Assembly (NCBI RefSeq): GCF_016801865.2 | Contig: NC_068939.1 | Coordinates: 57,486,694-57,550,693 of the forward strand | Source of the DNA: Culex pipiens pallens | Lineage: Eukaryota; Arthropoda; Insecta; Diptera; Culicidae | DNA length: 64,000 nucleotides | Direction: 5' to 3' | In this document: piece by piece, positions 22,891-35,180 of the stretch | Layout: each line of letters begins with the position of its first letter | Position numbering within the stretch: the first letter of the stretch is position 1 | The notes under the pieces: generated by a model | Seen by the model: the letters and a program-made list of their open reading frames with translations, nothing else | What the model was told of the DNA's origin: nothing | Database searches by the model: none | Translations under genes and position numbers: made by a program

Positions 22891-24275
22891 GAGTAGTTCT
22901 CTCAGATTTCAGACATTTGATATTTTTTTTGTATTTTTTAATCTGACTGATACTTTTTTGGTGACTTTGGTATGCCCAAAGAAGCCATTTTGCATTATTA
23001 GTTTGTCCATATAATTTTCCATACAGCTGGCAGCTGTTCATACAAAAATGATGTATGAAAATTCAAAAAAACGGTATCTTTTGAAGGATTTTTTTTATTG
23101 ATTTGGTGTTTTCGCAAAGTTGTTGGTATGGATACGGACAACAACGGAAAAAAATTATGCACGGTAAAAAAATTGTGATTTTTAATTTAACTTTTTGTCA
23201 CTACAAATTGATTTGAAAAAAAACACTATTTTTATTTTTTTTATTTTCGGATATGGAGGACATCAAATGCCAACTTTTCAGAAATTTTCAGGTTGTGCAG
23301 AAAATCTTTGCCCGAGTTATGAATTTTGGAATCAATACTGATTTTTTCAAAAAATCTAAATATTGGTCGCAAAAAAAATCAATTTCATTTTTCGATGTAA
23401 AATCAAAAAGTACTAAAATGAAATTTCGATAAAGTGATAACGTTTTCAAATTAAATCTATATTTAGTGACTTTTTTGAAAATAGTAACAGTTTTTCATTT
23501 TTTTTTAAATTAGTGCACATGTTTGCCCACTTTAAAAAAAATTGAAAAGCTGAGAATATTCTCTATATTTTGCTTTTTTGAACTTTGTTGATACGGTCAT
23601 TAGTTGCTGAGATATTACCAAGCAAAGGTTAAAAACATGAAAATTGATATTTTCTAAGTCTCACCCAAACAACCCACCATTTTCTTACGTCGATATCTCA
23701 GCAACTTATGGTTCCATTTACATTGTTAAAATGTAAAACATTCGTGAAATTTTCCAATCTTTTCGAAAAAAATATTTACATATTTTGTAAATCAAAACTA
23801 ACATTTCAAAAGGGCCAAACATTCAGTATTATTTTTGCGACCAATTTTTCGATTTTTTGAAAAAAATCTGTATTGATTCAAAAATTCATAACTCGGTCAA
23901 AGATTTTTTGCACAACCTGGAAATTTCTGAAAAGTTGGCATTTGTTGTCCTCTAAAACATATCCGAAAATGAAAAAAATAGTGTTTTTTTGCAAATCAAG
24001 TTTTAGTGACAAAAAGTTAAATTAAAAATCACAATTTTTAAAATGTTTTAGGGGACAAAAGTCTTCATTTCAAAAAAAAAAAAAAATCAAAAAAGTGTTT
24101 TTTTTGCAAATCAAAATTTAGTGACAAAAATTTTCATAAAAAACCACAAAGTATTTTAATCGTGCGTCATTTTTTCCAGTGTAGTCCGTATCCATACCTA
24201 CAACTTTGCCGAAGACACGAAATCGATCAAAAAATTCCTTCAAAAGATACAGATTTTTGAATTTTCATACATCAA
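22891..24275. mobile_element. Foldback element, same family as the host-intron copy
   Basis: The left arm (gaagccattttgcat, ttgtttgtccatataatt-like, tttggtgtt) is mirrored on the right by accaaatc-type sequence near 24220. An inner block, cccaccattttcttacgtcgatatctc, recurs at 3.83 and 59.5 kb. Sequence and layout match 3045-4515. No ORF. Confidence 0.75.
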
Positions 24276-24321
24276 TTACATGAATTTTCATGCAGACAAT
24301 TACAAAAATTGAATATATATA

Positions 24322-24956
24322 TAAGGGGTTTGCTTATAAACATCACGAGTTAGCGCGATTTTACGGAAAAAAGTTTTGAAAAAGTTGGTCGTCATCGATC
24401 ATGGCCGTTCATCGTCACCCGCGACAGACACGGACGACGAAACAAAGAGAAACGCAAAAAGTAACTTTTTGCAATTCCGTCGTAAAACTACTTACATTTT
24501 CTGTCATTCTTGAACGACGAAATAGCCTACTTTTCTGTACCAAAAACAACAGAATCGAATAGCAACTCTTTTCAAAATAAATGCTGAAAAGTTCTACTTT
24601 TCAGCACTCAAATGGGTGCTGAAAAGTTGAACTTTTCAGCACTTGTTTCGAAAAGTAACACTTTTCAACATTTTTTTGATTTAAACGATTTATTGACAAA
24701 ATACATGAAAATTTGACATAAAATTTCACTCAGTGTGTGTTTTTTGGAATTGCAAAAAATGTTGTATGGAACTCGTTGCAAAACTTGATTTTTCAGCACT
24801 CTTCGTATTTATCCAACTCGGTGAACCTCGTTGGATAAATGTAGGACTCGTGCTGAAAAAATCCTCTTTTTGCAACTTGTTGCATAAACTACTATTTTCA
24901 AAACTTTTTTTTCGTAAAATCGCGATAACTCGTGATGTTTATAAGCAAACCCCTTA
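24322..24956. mobile_element. TIR element with TA duplication and ~60-bp TIRs
   Basis: AGGGGTTTGCTTATAAACAT after TA at 24322 is matched by its inverse ending at 24954 before TA. The arms extend about 60 bp with a few mismatches. The interior is almost wholly a GCTGAAAAGT-family copy (about 24455-24900), apparently a nested insertion. The flanks are themselves inverted (acaattacaaaaattg and caaaatttttgtaat), so it sits in the loop of another repeat. Confidence 0.82.
24455..24900. mobile_element. GCTGAAAAGT repeat family, uninterrupted copy
   Basis: The reference copy for this window: it runs from tttgcaattccgtcg to ttgcaacttgttgcataaac without insertions and defines the empty site for the 15.3-kb foldback element. 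Confidence 0.8.
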
Positions 24957-24999
24957 TGTCTATATATCAAAATTTTTGTAATGGTCTGCTCTACAACTT

Positions 25000-25530
25000 T
25001 GTAGAACATTATTACACTCTAAAAAATAATCCTGTAAAGTTAGAAAATACACGTAATTTTAAAATGAAAAATTTTGTTCTAAATGAAAAAATGACCCTTC
25101 TGACTCAATGTAGATTCGAAAAGTACATTAAATTTCCCATTAAATGACATGTTTCAAAATTTTTTACAGTCGAGTAACGGAAAATGGGAGAATTTTTAGA
25201 ACTTTTTTAGTGTTTTTTTCGATGAAAAATACGTTTTTTCGGAATTCTGAGTACGCCATCAAATCGGGCGTCTAATTTTACATAAAAGTCCCTTTGACAC
25301 CAAATTTCTATCTCATCACCGTTTCAGGCTGCAAATTATTGAAAAACACCTCTTTTTTCGCATGTTCAAAAATGGAAGGGGTCGTACCGCCCCTCCGTCA
25401 CGAGATATCAAAAAACGGACCTCGGATTCGTAATCAGGGACAAAAGTTACCCCTTAGGACAAAGTTTCACGCAAATCGAAGAGGGGTCGGGGCAACTTTT
25501 CCCGATTTCGTGTGAGTTGGTAGAGAATTA
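25000..25530. repeat. Dispersed repeat fragment
   Basis: The 3' part (ttcacgcaaatcgaagagg, ggggcaactttt, gtgtgagttggtagagaatta) is related to 2385-2455 in the first intron of the gene. The end, ggtagagaatt, is the inverse of the aattctctacc terminus of the 58.4-kb foldback. The ORF at 25294 is a chance reading. Confidence 0.5.
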
Positions 25531-26150
25531 CCCAAATAATTAGTTCGAAATTTTATTTTTTATCATTTATCATTTTTTTACATGAAAATTGCGCAAAATA
25601 ATATTTTTGAACATGTCAAATACTGAAATTGTTCTCTTTTGGGTATTATAATAAGATGAATAAATTAATCATTTGGAAGTGCTGAAGAAATAAGTTTGAA
25701 ACAAACAAAAGCTTTATTATTGTTTTCATGTTTTATCTGTGATTTTTTTTTGCCAGAAAAAGTTATTTTCAAGTTTGAACAACCCTGAAAATAAAATATT
25801 TCCCAAAAATTAAAATAATTTTCTGACAATTTTGAATGTGGAAGATAAGAAAAATTGAAAAAGTATTTAGATTGCAGTAGAAATGCTGAACAAGTTTTTC
25901 TTGGTTTCAAAAAGAAAACATTTCTAAAGATCAACAAAGCCAAATTGATTTTTTTTTATCAAATTGTGAAAACTTTTTTTTTAAATTGCCTGTAACTACT
26001 TATAACTTAAAAATGTTGAATTTAGAAAAAAAAAATCAAATTTAAATCAAAACGTATTCTTAATTTAAAAGAAAAAGTGAATTATTCCTGCTAATCACAA
26101 TAAAGATTTCGACGGCAAGGACCATATCAAATAACAGATTCCTAAAAATT
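25531..26150. other. AT-rich, nothing recognised
   Basis: No gene-like or repeat structure that I can support. Confidence 0.4.
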
Positions 26151-26314
26151 GACGAACAATTGCTGCGGAAACGTCATGCACATATATGCCTTTGTCCTTT
26201 TCGTTCTTCATCGGTCCGATGGCCGAGCGGGCTGAGGCGCTAGTCCTTACTGTTGGCGTCGGGTTTGAATCCTGTCGTTTGCAATTTTTTTTTGCGTCTA
26301 CAAAAATTGTACAT

Positions 26315-28280
26315 TAGGGTGCCCAGAAAAAAATGACCCCCTGCTCCACAAGCGAAAAACGGGTTTTGGGTTATTTTAAGCATCTGTGCAAATTTGAGTA
26401 GTGCGGTGCCTGTGTGGACGCGCAGTCCTGTTTTTTCGTGTTATTTTCCGTCTCTTTTATGTCGCTGTTCGAGTGCATGGGATTGGTCATTATAATTAAA
26501 TAATGGCATCAGTAGTGCGGTGCCTGTGTGGACGCGCAGTCCTGTTTTTTCGTGTTATTTTCCGTCTCTTTTATGTCGCTGTTCGAGTGCATGGGGTGAT
26601 TGGTCATTATAATTAAATAATGGCATCAGTAGTGCGGTGCCTGTGTGGACGCGCAGTCCTGTTTTTTTTCGTGTTATTTTCCATCTCTTTTGTGTCGCTA
26701 TTTGTGTACATGGGGTGATTGGATTTCTTCTGATTCGTGTTGTTTTCATCTCTTTTGTGTCGCTGTTTGTGTGCATGGGGTGATTGGTCTTCTTCTTCTT
26801 CTTTTTTCTTTATTTTTAGTTCGCGCGTTCGTTGGCCAATGAGTTTATTTTTGTTCTCTTTACATAGTTTTCGATAGAAACGATCCGAATTCTTTTTTTT
26901 TCGAGACAAGCAAGTCGTATTGCTGGATTAAGTCCTTTCTATATCATCGATGATCGGAAGGCACGCCGACGAATATGTTTTAAGGCTTATGATATAAAAT
27001 CATTTTAATGAATAAAGCCCTTCTTACATCACCGTTGATCGGAAGGCACGCCGACGAAGAATTTCTGGAGGATCGCGGTCGAATTAATACTATATTTAAA
27101 ATTCTAGATAGCTATCTTTCGGATTCGATTGTGAGTAGCGGGACTTCGCGGTTACTATGCAACGTATTTTTTGGAGTCTTTTTATATTTTAAATTTATAA
27201 GTTCTTCTTTTACCATCGTTGATAGGAAGGCACGCCGCCGGTTAAGTTCGTTTAAGTTATTGTTTTTATTTCATTACAATCGGTTACGTGGTGTCCTGTT
27301 TTCTTTTCGTTTATATTCGTTGATCGTAATAATTTATTCCAACTGGCAGCTTTAGTATTAACTCATCTACTATTTTTGACATTTGCTCGCGTTATCTTAA
27401 TTGTACCAACAGTAAAAATATACTGATAAGTCCAGCCCATAGCACTACCGCTCGGTTGGCACGCGTTCGATTAAAACAAATTTTTTAAATAATCAATTAT
27501 TTATCTTTCCGCAGCCGGCTGCCTAAGATTTAAAATTTCAACCGATAAACAAAATGCTCATGGTCACATCACTGCCACTCGTGAATCCTGACCTCATACC
27601 CATCTACTAACCCCCTCAAAACTCATGTGATACTTTGTCGGAGAAGCAGTCGATTGGGCGGTCTCTATCACTCAAGTATCGGACTAACATTCCCATCCAC
27701 TTCCCCGTGACCCTACCACTGGTCGTGGCCGGCGCCGGTATTGATCAGCATGATAGGGGCCTTTGAGAAGTTGCGAAGCGAGGAAAGATAGCACCCACTT
27801 ATCTTCCACGGCTCGTGGATGTAACTTCTGGAGGTCCTGGTCAATAACGGAGTAGCAACTGCGGGTGGGCACCTATGCTTATGCTTATGCTTATTTTAAG
27901 CATCTGTGCAAATTTTGAGCGAAATTAGAAGGGATTAATCTATTGATACCCGAGCCTCAAGTAAGTAAAAAAAATGACATTTCAGGATCAAGTTTTACAC
28001 CTTAAGTCTGTTCTACAATGTTGTGGAATATTTAATTTTTAATAAGAATCTCACTTTGGGAATATTTGGATGGAAGTAGCGCACCGTGCAGACTAAACCG
28101 TAAAAAAAGTTTTTCGTACATTTTTTACTTTTTTCCCACAGAAACTTCACATTCAAGTATCAATGAGTAAATGATGACCGATTTTGCTCATATTTTGCCC
28201 ATAGTCCTAAAATAGCTCAAAGAATAATATTCAGCTTGTGGAGCGTGGTTTTGAAAAAAGTCCCATATCTGGGCACCCTA
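26315..28280. mobile_element. hAT-like MITE with 8-bp duplication, carrying a nested insertion
   Basis: TTGTACAT at 26307-26314 and again at 28281-28288. TIRs begin TAGGGTGCCCAGA; CTCCACAAG also appears subterminally on both sides. Removing the nested 26399-27890 insertion leaves about 445 bp. An 8-bp duplication is the hAT signature. Part of the same family recurs at 55380-55505 (gaatatttggatggaa). No ORF. Confidence 0.88.
26399..27890 (+). mobile_element. Nested retroelement with 5' tandem repeats and (ATGCTT)n tail
   Basis: Flanked by TTATTTTAAGCATCTGTGCA plus eight more bases on the left (26371-26398) and the same with one extra T on the right (27891-27919), a 28-bp duplication typical of target-primed retrotransposition. 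The 5' part has about three tandem units of about 115 bp (gtgcggtgcctgtgtggacg). 26960-27240 repeats gatcggaaggcacgccg. The 3' part is G+C-rich and ends in an (ATGCTT)n tail. No RT ORF, so non-autonomous. The parent LINE is not identified. Confidence 0.8.
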
Positions 28281-28390
28281 TTGTACATGCAGTGTGTAAT
28301 ATTTAGTGAATTTTTTGACGAAGGTGATGTGCATGCTTTTGCATGCGATTTTACCATCGGATTTTTTGCTGTCATTTTAAAGGGATAGCA

Positions 28391-29110
28391 TTAAATTTAT
28401 TTTTAATTCAAAGCGTTCGTATCATAGTTCGATTCACCTGCTTTCAGCTCTCAGCCCTGCAATAGGCGCCAAAAATTTGACCCACTCTTGAGCGGATACA
28501 CTTTAAATGCATTGTTTACGTAAGGTTTCTTTTTTTGAGAAAAATTTATCTAGATTCTCCCGTTTATTTTTTTTGCACAGAAAACTCATGAGAAAATCTG
28601 TAACCTGCGTGACTATGATGGAATACATCCACAAAATCACCAATACATCATTCAACCGAAAACGCCCTAGCTTCGGGGGTGTAATTCACCTAAGTCAGCC
28701 CTTTCGGTGTCAGTGCCAGCGCCACAACATTGGTGTTCGCCAACAAATCTATTTGCTGATCTGTGAAAAGTGCAGATAGAGCACGACTTAAGCGCTATGA
28801 AGATGCACAACAGTACACCCAACTAGTAAATATCGAAGTCACAGACGAATGTCGATCCTGTGGCACGAATCGGAACGCTGCGGAAGGCTTGCTAAAACGG
28901 GGGGAGGGTTGCCGAAAAACCCGAATCCTGCGGCAAAGAGTGCAACGGCCTGCTGGACTTGCTGGAGGATCCTGATGCCTGGTGTGTTCCGGAATGATCT
29001 AGCTCTCGGGTTGTTTCGCCTGTGGAGATGGGATAGAATGTAAACACTATGATTTTGTAGACACCATCAGTATAGTGGAGTCGGGTTTCACGGTGGTCCT
29101 TTTCTATCAA
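28391..29110. other. Unrecognised region with partial open frames
   Basis: 28507-28779 is open for 90 codons with CQCQ and CEKC pairs near the end. A second frame from 28763 runs 70 codons, and 28915-29000 in a third frame ends in a Leu/Asp/Glu-rich stretch closed by TGA. The frames overlap and shift, so if coding it is decayed. No family recognised. Confidence 0.25.
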
Positions 29111-30740
29111 TACATAATTTTGAAATTGAAAATTAGTAATGAAATTGTGAAGGAAGGACTATTATTCATTTTTTTTATTAACATTCTCGTTTTTGAACAC
29201 ACCGCAAAAAATTGTCACACTCTGCACTGTAAGCATTTGCATAAATGATATCGGGCTTGCTGCAGTCGGCAAGAAGAAGGGGCGAATTGTTGTTGTGCGG
29301 GTGGCCAAATTGAGTGGGCTTGTTCTATGGGTCAGTCAGTCGTCGGTGTCGTTTGCATTTTGCCAATGGAAGTGGCACCACTAGTTTGAAGGGTGGCACT
29401 GCACACTACAAATTCGATGCCAAGATTAGGGTCATGCCTTGGCCACAGCAGTAGAATTGCCTGCTGCAGTAATGGGGCAGAATGAGGGGGCAGCTTTTGT
29501 TGATAGTACAAAGTGCGGCTGGTGCTGGAAAATCATGATGTAACTATCGGAAAATTGAGTGGTGAGAATGTCACGTGTACGCAGACGATAAGGAGTGCCT
29601 TTGAGGGATAATAATTTATACTGTGAATTGTCCTGGTTATATTGGATGTTACATAAACCCGTTGTTGCAGTGATTCTATTCTAAGTTGAGGATGATATCC
29701 GGCAGAACTTAAGTCACAACAATTTTTTCCAGGTTTAGCGCTGGCTCTTAGACGTTGGTGTGGATAGGTCAATATCGGAATATTTTTAGATTTTCATCAT
29801 TATGTTGACATCAATATCCAAAAGTTGCCCTGAAGTTTTATTTCACTCATTTGAAGCTCACTCACACATCACCTGAAGTGTATTTAAAGAAACCTTTCCT
29901 TTTTTCCCAAAGCTCACAAGCAGTTAAAAATAAATCCTCTGTTGACACTCTGTGTCGACGTCGTCGTCCTTGATGAAGGTACACAAAGTACAAACAAACA
30001 CACATACAAGCCTCAAGCTCGGTGCCGGAAGTTCTGTTCTGTTCATAACACACAGAGCGAGCTGGACGCAAACACCTTGAAGCAAACTTCTCTCAATGGT
30101 TTCACCAAGGACCACCACAACGTATCTGCGTCCTGTTTCGTTCTTTTTCCCTACGAGCACACACATTTATGAAAGGACAGTGTTTTGACTAGGATGGCAA
30201 TGCTCTTGAATCCGTACCTCATACACAGCTGTGTTTATGTGTGTGTGTGTTTGCTGTCATCACACAGCTATTTAATGAATCCGGCCAAACAAATAAACAA
30301 CATTCCCTATCGGAGGATTCGCTTGAGGGTAGAAGGAAAGGGAAAAGGGGGAAAGAGTGTCCTCATAAGGACTCACAATCCCGACATCACCGAGTGAAAA
30401 TCCCTTCTTTTTCAGCAAAATCACTTCCAGGTACGAAAACGAAACCGTGCTGTGACGTCGGAGTGCTCCAATTCATCCCGATACATAGAGATGCGGAGAC
30501 AAGTGACCTTTTTCATCTGCTCAAGTGATGTAAAGCGTAGCACACAGCATCTATTTATCTGCAACTAAGTCAAACTCCATTTCTAGGGTATGTTTTTTGT
30601 TGCCGTCTGGTGACATAAACTGCGGTGCACGGAGAAATGTCACTATGCTGTAACTTTAGTTTGCATTAACAATTTGTAAAAAAAGATGTGTGAAAAATAG
30701 TAAATAACCTTTCCCCCTTTTTAAACTACATTTTGTGAAT
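29111..30740. other. Low-copy region, no gene assigned
   Basis: Balanced composition, no second copy in the window, short GT-rich microsatellite at about 30236-30250. The ORFs of 60-95 codons here are on both strands and overlap, with no motif I recognise. Confidence 0.45.
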
Positions 30741-30756
30741 ATTACACAGTTACAAA

Positions 30757-31073
30757 CAGGGATGGAATAATCGCAAAAAAATCAATTTCGCTTGTGAACT
30801 TTCTTCACCCGCGAAAGAGATAGGAGGCAAATCACGCAAAAGAAAATCGCTCCCGAAATTCTCCAAGAAAATCAATCTGCTGATGATTTTTTGTGAATTT
30901 CCTTGTCAGCACCACTTTATAATATTAATTTCACTTTGTTTACACACATTGCCCATCTACTAAATGTGACAGGTAATATTTCGACGGAGGAGAGGAGAGC
31001 CAAGCTCCCTACGGATTTTTTCTCTTGATGAACATCTAGAGATTTTCTTTTGATGATGATTATGCCATCGCTG
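30757..31073. mobile_element. Small hAT-like MITE
   Basis: Ends CAGGGATGGAATAATC and, inverted, CAGCGATGGCATAATC (14 of 16). Flanks GTTACAAA (30749-30756) and GTTTCAAA (31074-31081) match at 7 of 8 positions. CAG-type termini and an 8-bp duplication are hAT features. 317 bp, no ORF. Confidence 0.82.
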
Positions 31074-31233
31074 GTTTCAAAAAATTTGGGATGGTAACAT
31101 AAAAAAAATCAAGTTTTAAAGGGTAAACTGCCGGTCATCAGACTTTTCGCATTATTTTAGGTGAAATCATGCCGTTAATTTTACAATTTAGTTTATTTTC
31201 AATTGTTTTAATAGTTTAGACGGATAAATATGC

Positions 31234-31444
31234 TTTGAGAAGATTTTTTTTTGCAATTCCTTCGTGAAACCATTCACGTTTCCTGTCATTCTAGAGCGAT
31301 GAAACATCCTACTTTTCTCAACTAAAAACGACAGATTCGAATAGAAAAACTTTTCAAAACAAATGCTGAAAAGTTCTCTTATTCAGCAATGAAACGGATG
31401 CTGAAAAGCTGAACTTTTCAGCACTTGTTTCGAACAGTTATATC
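31234..31444. mobile_element. GCTGAAAAGT repeat family, copy 3 left part
   Basis: tttgcaattccttcgtgaaa through gctgaaaagc and cttttcagcacttgtttcga. Interrupted at 31445 by the 6.3-kb hAT-like element and resumed at 37744. Confidence 0.8.
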
Positions 31445-31474
31445 CAGGGCTGTGGAGTCGGGTCATATTTCAAG

Positions 31475-31677
31475 TGACTCCGACTCCGACTCCGACTCCG
31501 GCTTTCTGAGTTAAGCCGACTCCGACTCCGACTCCGGCTCCGGCTTTCTACAAATTGGTGACTCCGGCTCCGACTCCGACTCCGGCCTACCAAATCTAGC
31601 CGACTCCGACTCCGACTCCGACTCCAGCTTTCCACAACTTGTTGACTCCGGCTCCGACTCCGACTCCGACACCTAAT
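31475..31677. repeat. (GACTCC)n array, left
   Basis: Hexamer variants ccgactccgactccg / ggctccgact, interspersed with four short spacers that themselves repeat (gctttctgag, gctttctacaa, gcctaccaaat, gctttccacaa). Confidence 0.92.
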
Positions 31678-32084
31678 CTGTAATTAAAACATTTTAAAAA
31701 TATGAATTAATCACATCCCGGGCAGACGGTAATAACAAAATTGATAATATTTCAATAACAAATCCTGTTAAAATAACAAAAAGTGTTATTATTTTAACCT
31801 GAAGTTCAACTTCAAGAAGAAAAAATAATAACAGTTTCTGATAAAATAACAAAATTTGGTATTGAAGTGATATTATATTGAAAATGTTTAATAACACGCC
31901 AATAAGAGGAAATGTTATACATTTCAAAAACTCTCCTAATAACAAAATTTGTTATTCGTTCGGTATACTGACTTAGAAATAAAATTACCACAAATCGCAC
32001 AAATGGAAAAGTTTCTAAGTGTCCATAACACAATCTGTTATTATTTTTTCTTTTGTTAAATATGTTTAGATCTTTGGGATAATT

Positions 32085-34835
32085 TTGTCTAATTTCGTCG
32101 GGGTCAATATTTTGACCCCGATGGGGTCAAGCTTTTGAAATGGGGTCCTTAAGCTAAAATTATTCTAAAAAGTTGAAATTTTGGAAGTTGAATTTTTAAA
32201 TTATTTGATATACCCCCTAAGGGACATTGCTAAAATTGGCTAGAACTATGGGATAATTTTTACCAATTTCGTCGGGGTCATTATTTTGGCCATGAAATGG
32301 CGTCCTTAAGCTAAAATTATTCTAAAAAGTTGAAATTTTGAAAGTTGATTTTTTTTATTATTTGATATACCCCCTAAGGGACTTTGTTAAAATTGGCTAG
32401 AACTATGGGATAATTTTGACCAATTTCGTCAGGGTCATTATTTTGGCCATGAAATGGGGTCCTTAAGCTAAAATTATTCTAAAAAGTTGAAATTTTGAAA
32501 GTTGATTTTTTTAATTATTTGATATACCCCCTAAGGGACTTTGCTAAAATTGGCTAGAACTATGGGATAATTTTTACCAATTTCGTCGGGATCATTATTT
32601 TGGTCATGAAATGGGGTCCTTAAGCTAAAATTATTCTAAAAAGTTGAAATTTTGAAAGTTGATTTTTTTAATTATTTGATATACCCCCTAAAGGACTTTG
32701 TTTAAAATGGTTAGAACTATGGGATAATTTTGACCAATTTCGTCGGGGTCGTTATTTTGGCCATGAAATGGGGTCCTTAAGCTAAAATTATTCTAAAAAG
32801 TTGAAATTTTGAAAGATGATTTTTTTAATTATTTGATATACCCCCTAAGGGACTTTGTTAAAATTGGCTAGAACTATGGGATAATTTTGACCAATTTCGT
32901 CAGGGTCATTATTTTGGTCATGAAATGGGGTCCTTAAGCTAAAATTATTCTAAAAAGTTGAAATTTTGAAAGTTGATTTTTTAATTATTTGATATACCCC
33001 CTAAGGGACTTTGTTAAAATTGGCTAGAACTATGGGATAATTTTGACCAATTTCGTCAGGGTCATTATTTTGGCCATGAAATGGGGTCCTTAAGCTAAAA
33101 TTATTCTAAAAAGTTGAAATTTTGAAAGTTGATTTTTTTAATTATTTGATATACCCCCTAAGGGACTTTGCTAAAATTGGCTAGAACTATGGGATAATTT
33201 TTACCAATTTCGTCGGGGTCATTATTTTGGCCATGAAATGGGGTCCTTAAGCTAAAATTATTCTAAAAAGTTGAAATTTTGAAAGATGATTTTTTTAATT
33301 ATTTGATATACCCCCTAAGGGACTTTGTTAAAATTGGCTAGAACTATGGGATAATTTTGACCAATTTCGTCAGGGTCATTATTTTGGTCATGAAATGGGG
33401 TCCTTAAGCTAAAATTATTCTAAAAAGTTGAAATTTTGAAAGTTGATTTTTTTAATTATTTGATATACCCCCTAAGGGACTTTGCTAAAATTGGCTAGAA
33501 CTATGGGATAATTTTTACCAATTTCGTCGGGATCATTATTTTGGTCATGAAATGGGGTCCTTAAGCTAAAATTATTCTAAAAAGTTGAAATTTTGAAAGT
33601 TGATTTTTTTAATTATTTGATATACCCCCTAAAGGACTTTGTTTAAAATGGTTAGAACTATGGGATAATTTTGACCAATTTCGTCGGGGTCATTATTTTG
33701 GCCATAAAATGGGGTCCTTAAGCTAAAATTATTCTAAAAAGTTGAAATTTTGAAAGTTGATTTTTTTAATTATTTGATATACCCCCTAAGGGACTTTGTT
33801 AAAATTGGCTAGAACTATGGGATAATTTTGACCAAATTCGTCGAGGTCATTATTTTGGCCATGAAATGGGGTCCTTAAGCTAAAATTATTCTAAAAAGTT
33901 GAAATTTTGAAAGTTGATTTTTTTAATTATTTGATATACCCCCTAAGGGACTTTGTTAAAATTGGCTAGAACTATGGGATAATTTTGACCAAATTCGTCG
34001 AGGTCATTATTTTGGCCATGAAATGGGGTCCTTAAGCTAAAATTATTCTAAAAAGTTGAAATTTTGAAAGTTGATTTTTTTAATTATTTGATATACCCCC
34101 TAAGGGACTTTGTTAAAATTGGCTAGAACTATGGGATAATTTTGACCAATTTCGTCAGGGTCATTATTTTGGCCATAAAATGGGGTCCTTAAGCTAAAAT
34201 TATTCTAAAAAGTTGAAATTTTGAAAGTTGATTTTTTTAATTATTTGATATACCCCCTAAGGGACTTTGTTAAAATTGGCTAGAACTATGGGATAATTTT
34301 GACCAAATTCGTCGAGGTCATTATTTTGGCCATGAAATGGGGTCCTTAAGCTAAAATTATTCTAAAAAGTTGAAATTTTGAAAGTTGATTTTTTTAATTA
34401 TTTGATATACCCCCTAAGGGACTTTGTTAAAATTGGCTAGAACTATGGGATAATTTTGACCAAATTCGTCGAGGTCATTATTTTGGCCATGAAATGGGGT
34501 CCTTAAGCTAAAATTATTCTAAAAAGTTGAAATTTTGAAAGTTGATTTTTTTAATTATTTGATATACCCCCTAAGGGACTTTGTTAAAATTGGCTAGAAC
34601 TATGGGATAATTTTGACCAATTTCGTCAGGGTCATTATTTTGGCCATGAAATGGGGTCCTTAAGCTAAAATTATTCTAAAAAGTTGAAATTTTGAAAGTT
34701 GATTTTTTTAATTATTTGATATACCCCCTAAGGGACTTTGCTAAAATTGGCTAGAACTATGGGATAATTTTTACCAATTTCGTCGGGATCATTATTTTGG
34801 TCATGAAATGGGGTTTCAAGCTAAAATTAATCCGA
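32085..34835. repeat. Satellite, unit about 156 bp
   Basis: About 17 units; ggctagaactatgggataat recurs at 32238, 32395 and 32552. Each unit contains aatggggtccttaagctaaa and gatataccccctaagggact. Variants (cgtcagggtc, cgtcgaggtc, cgtcgggatc) recur in patterned order. Confined within the 3.8-kb TIR element. Confidence 0.95.
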
Positions 34836-34948
34836 TAAATTAACTTTTGAGAGTTCTTGTTTTTTTATTTTGTTATATTCCCTAACGGAATTGATTTATT
34901 TATTGGGAATTTTTGAAGTGTGAATAACAAAAACTGTTATTATTTTCA

Positions 34949-35180
34949 CAGAGCCAGGAAGTCGGAGCTGACGTTGAAGTTCGAGCTGGAGTGTGACCTC
35001 GGAGACTGCATCGGATTCATCTAATTTTCAGCAACTTTTACTTGGAATCGGAATCTGTGAAGTCGGGTATTTTCGGAGAGCTAAAGTCGTCGTTGACGTC
35101 ATATCCTGCATCCAGAGTCGGAGTTGTCTTCAAAGTATGGATTCAAAGTCGCTTGGAGGTACCCGACTCTGCAGCCCTGA
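34949..35180. mobile_element. Possible degenerate small relative of the hAT-like element
   Basis: The right end CCGACTCTGCAGCCCTG matches the 17-bp TIR of the enclosing element at 15 of 17; the left end (gaagtcgg) matches poorly. The interior is rich in gtcgg/gagct. No matching 8-bp duplication. Confidence 0.35.

Larger units (their letters stand above)
26155..28390 (+). mobile_element. tRNA-like dispersed repeat, copy 2, interrupted
   Basis: The head at 26213-26281 has GATGGCCGAGCGGGCTGAGG and GGTTTGAATCC, then a T-run. The body resumes after an insertion with catgcagtgtgtaa and gatgtgcatgcttttgcatg, as in copy 1. The interruption (26315-28280) is an hAT-like element flanked by TTGTACAT duplications. 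Confidence 0.8.

Noticed and set aside
27008..27355. 115-codon frame inside the nested retroelement
   Set aside because: Lies in the non-coding body between gatcggaaggcacgccg repeats; composition is Phe/Leu/Ser-rich with no RT or gag motif.
31438..31635. Arg/Ser repeat proteins at 31438-31635 and 37488-37825
   Set aside because: They are readings of the GACTCC hexamer arrays inside the hAT-like element, not SR proteins.
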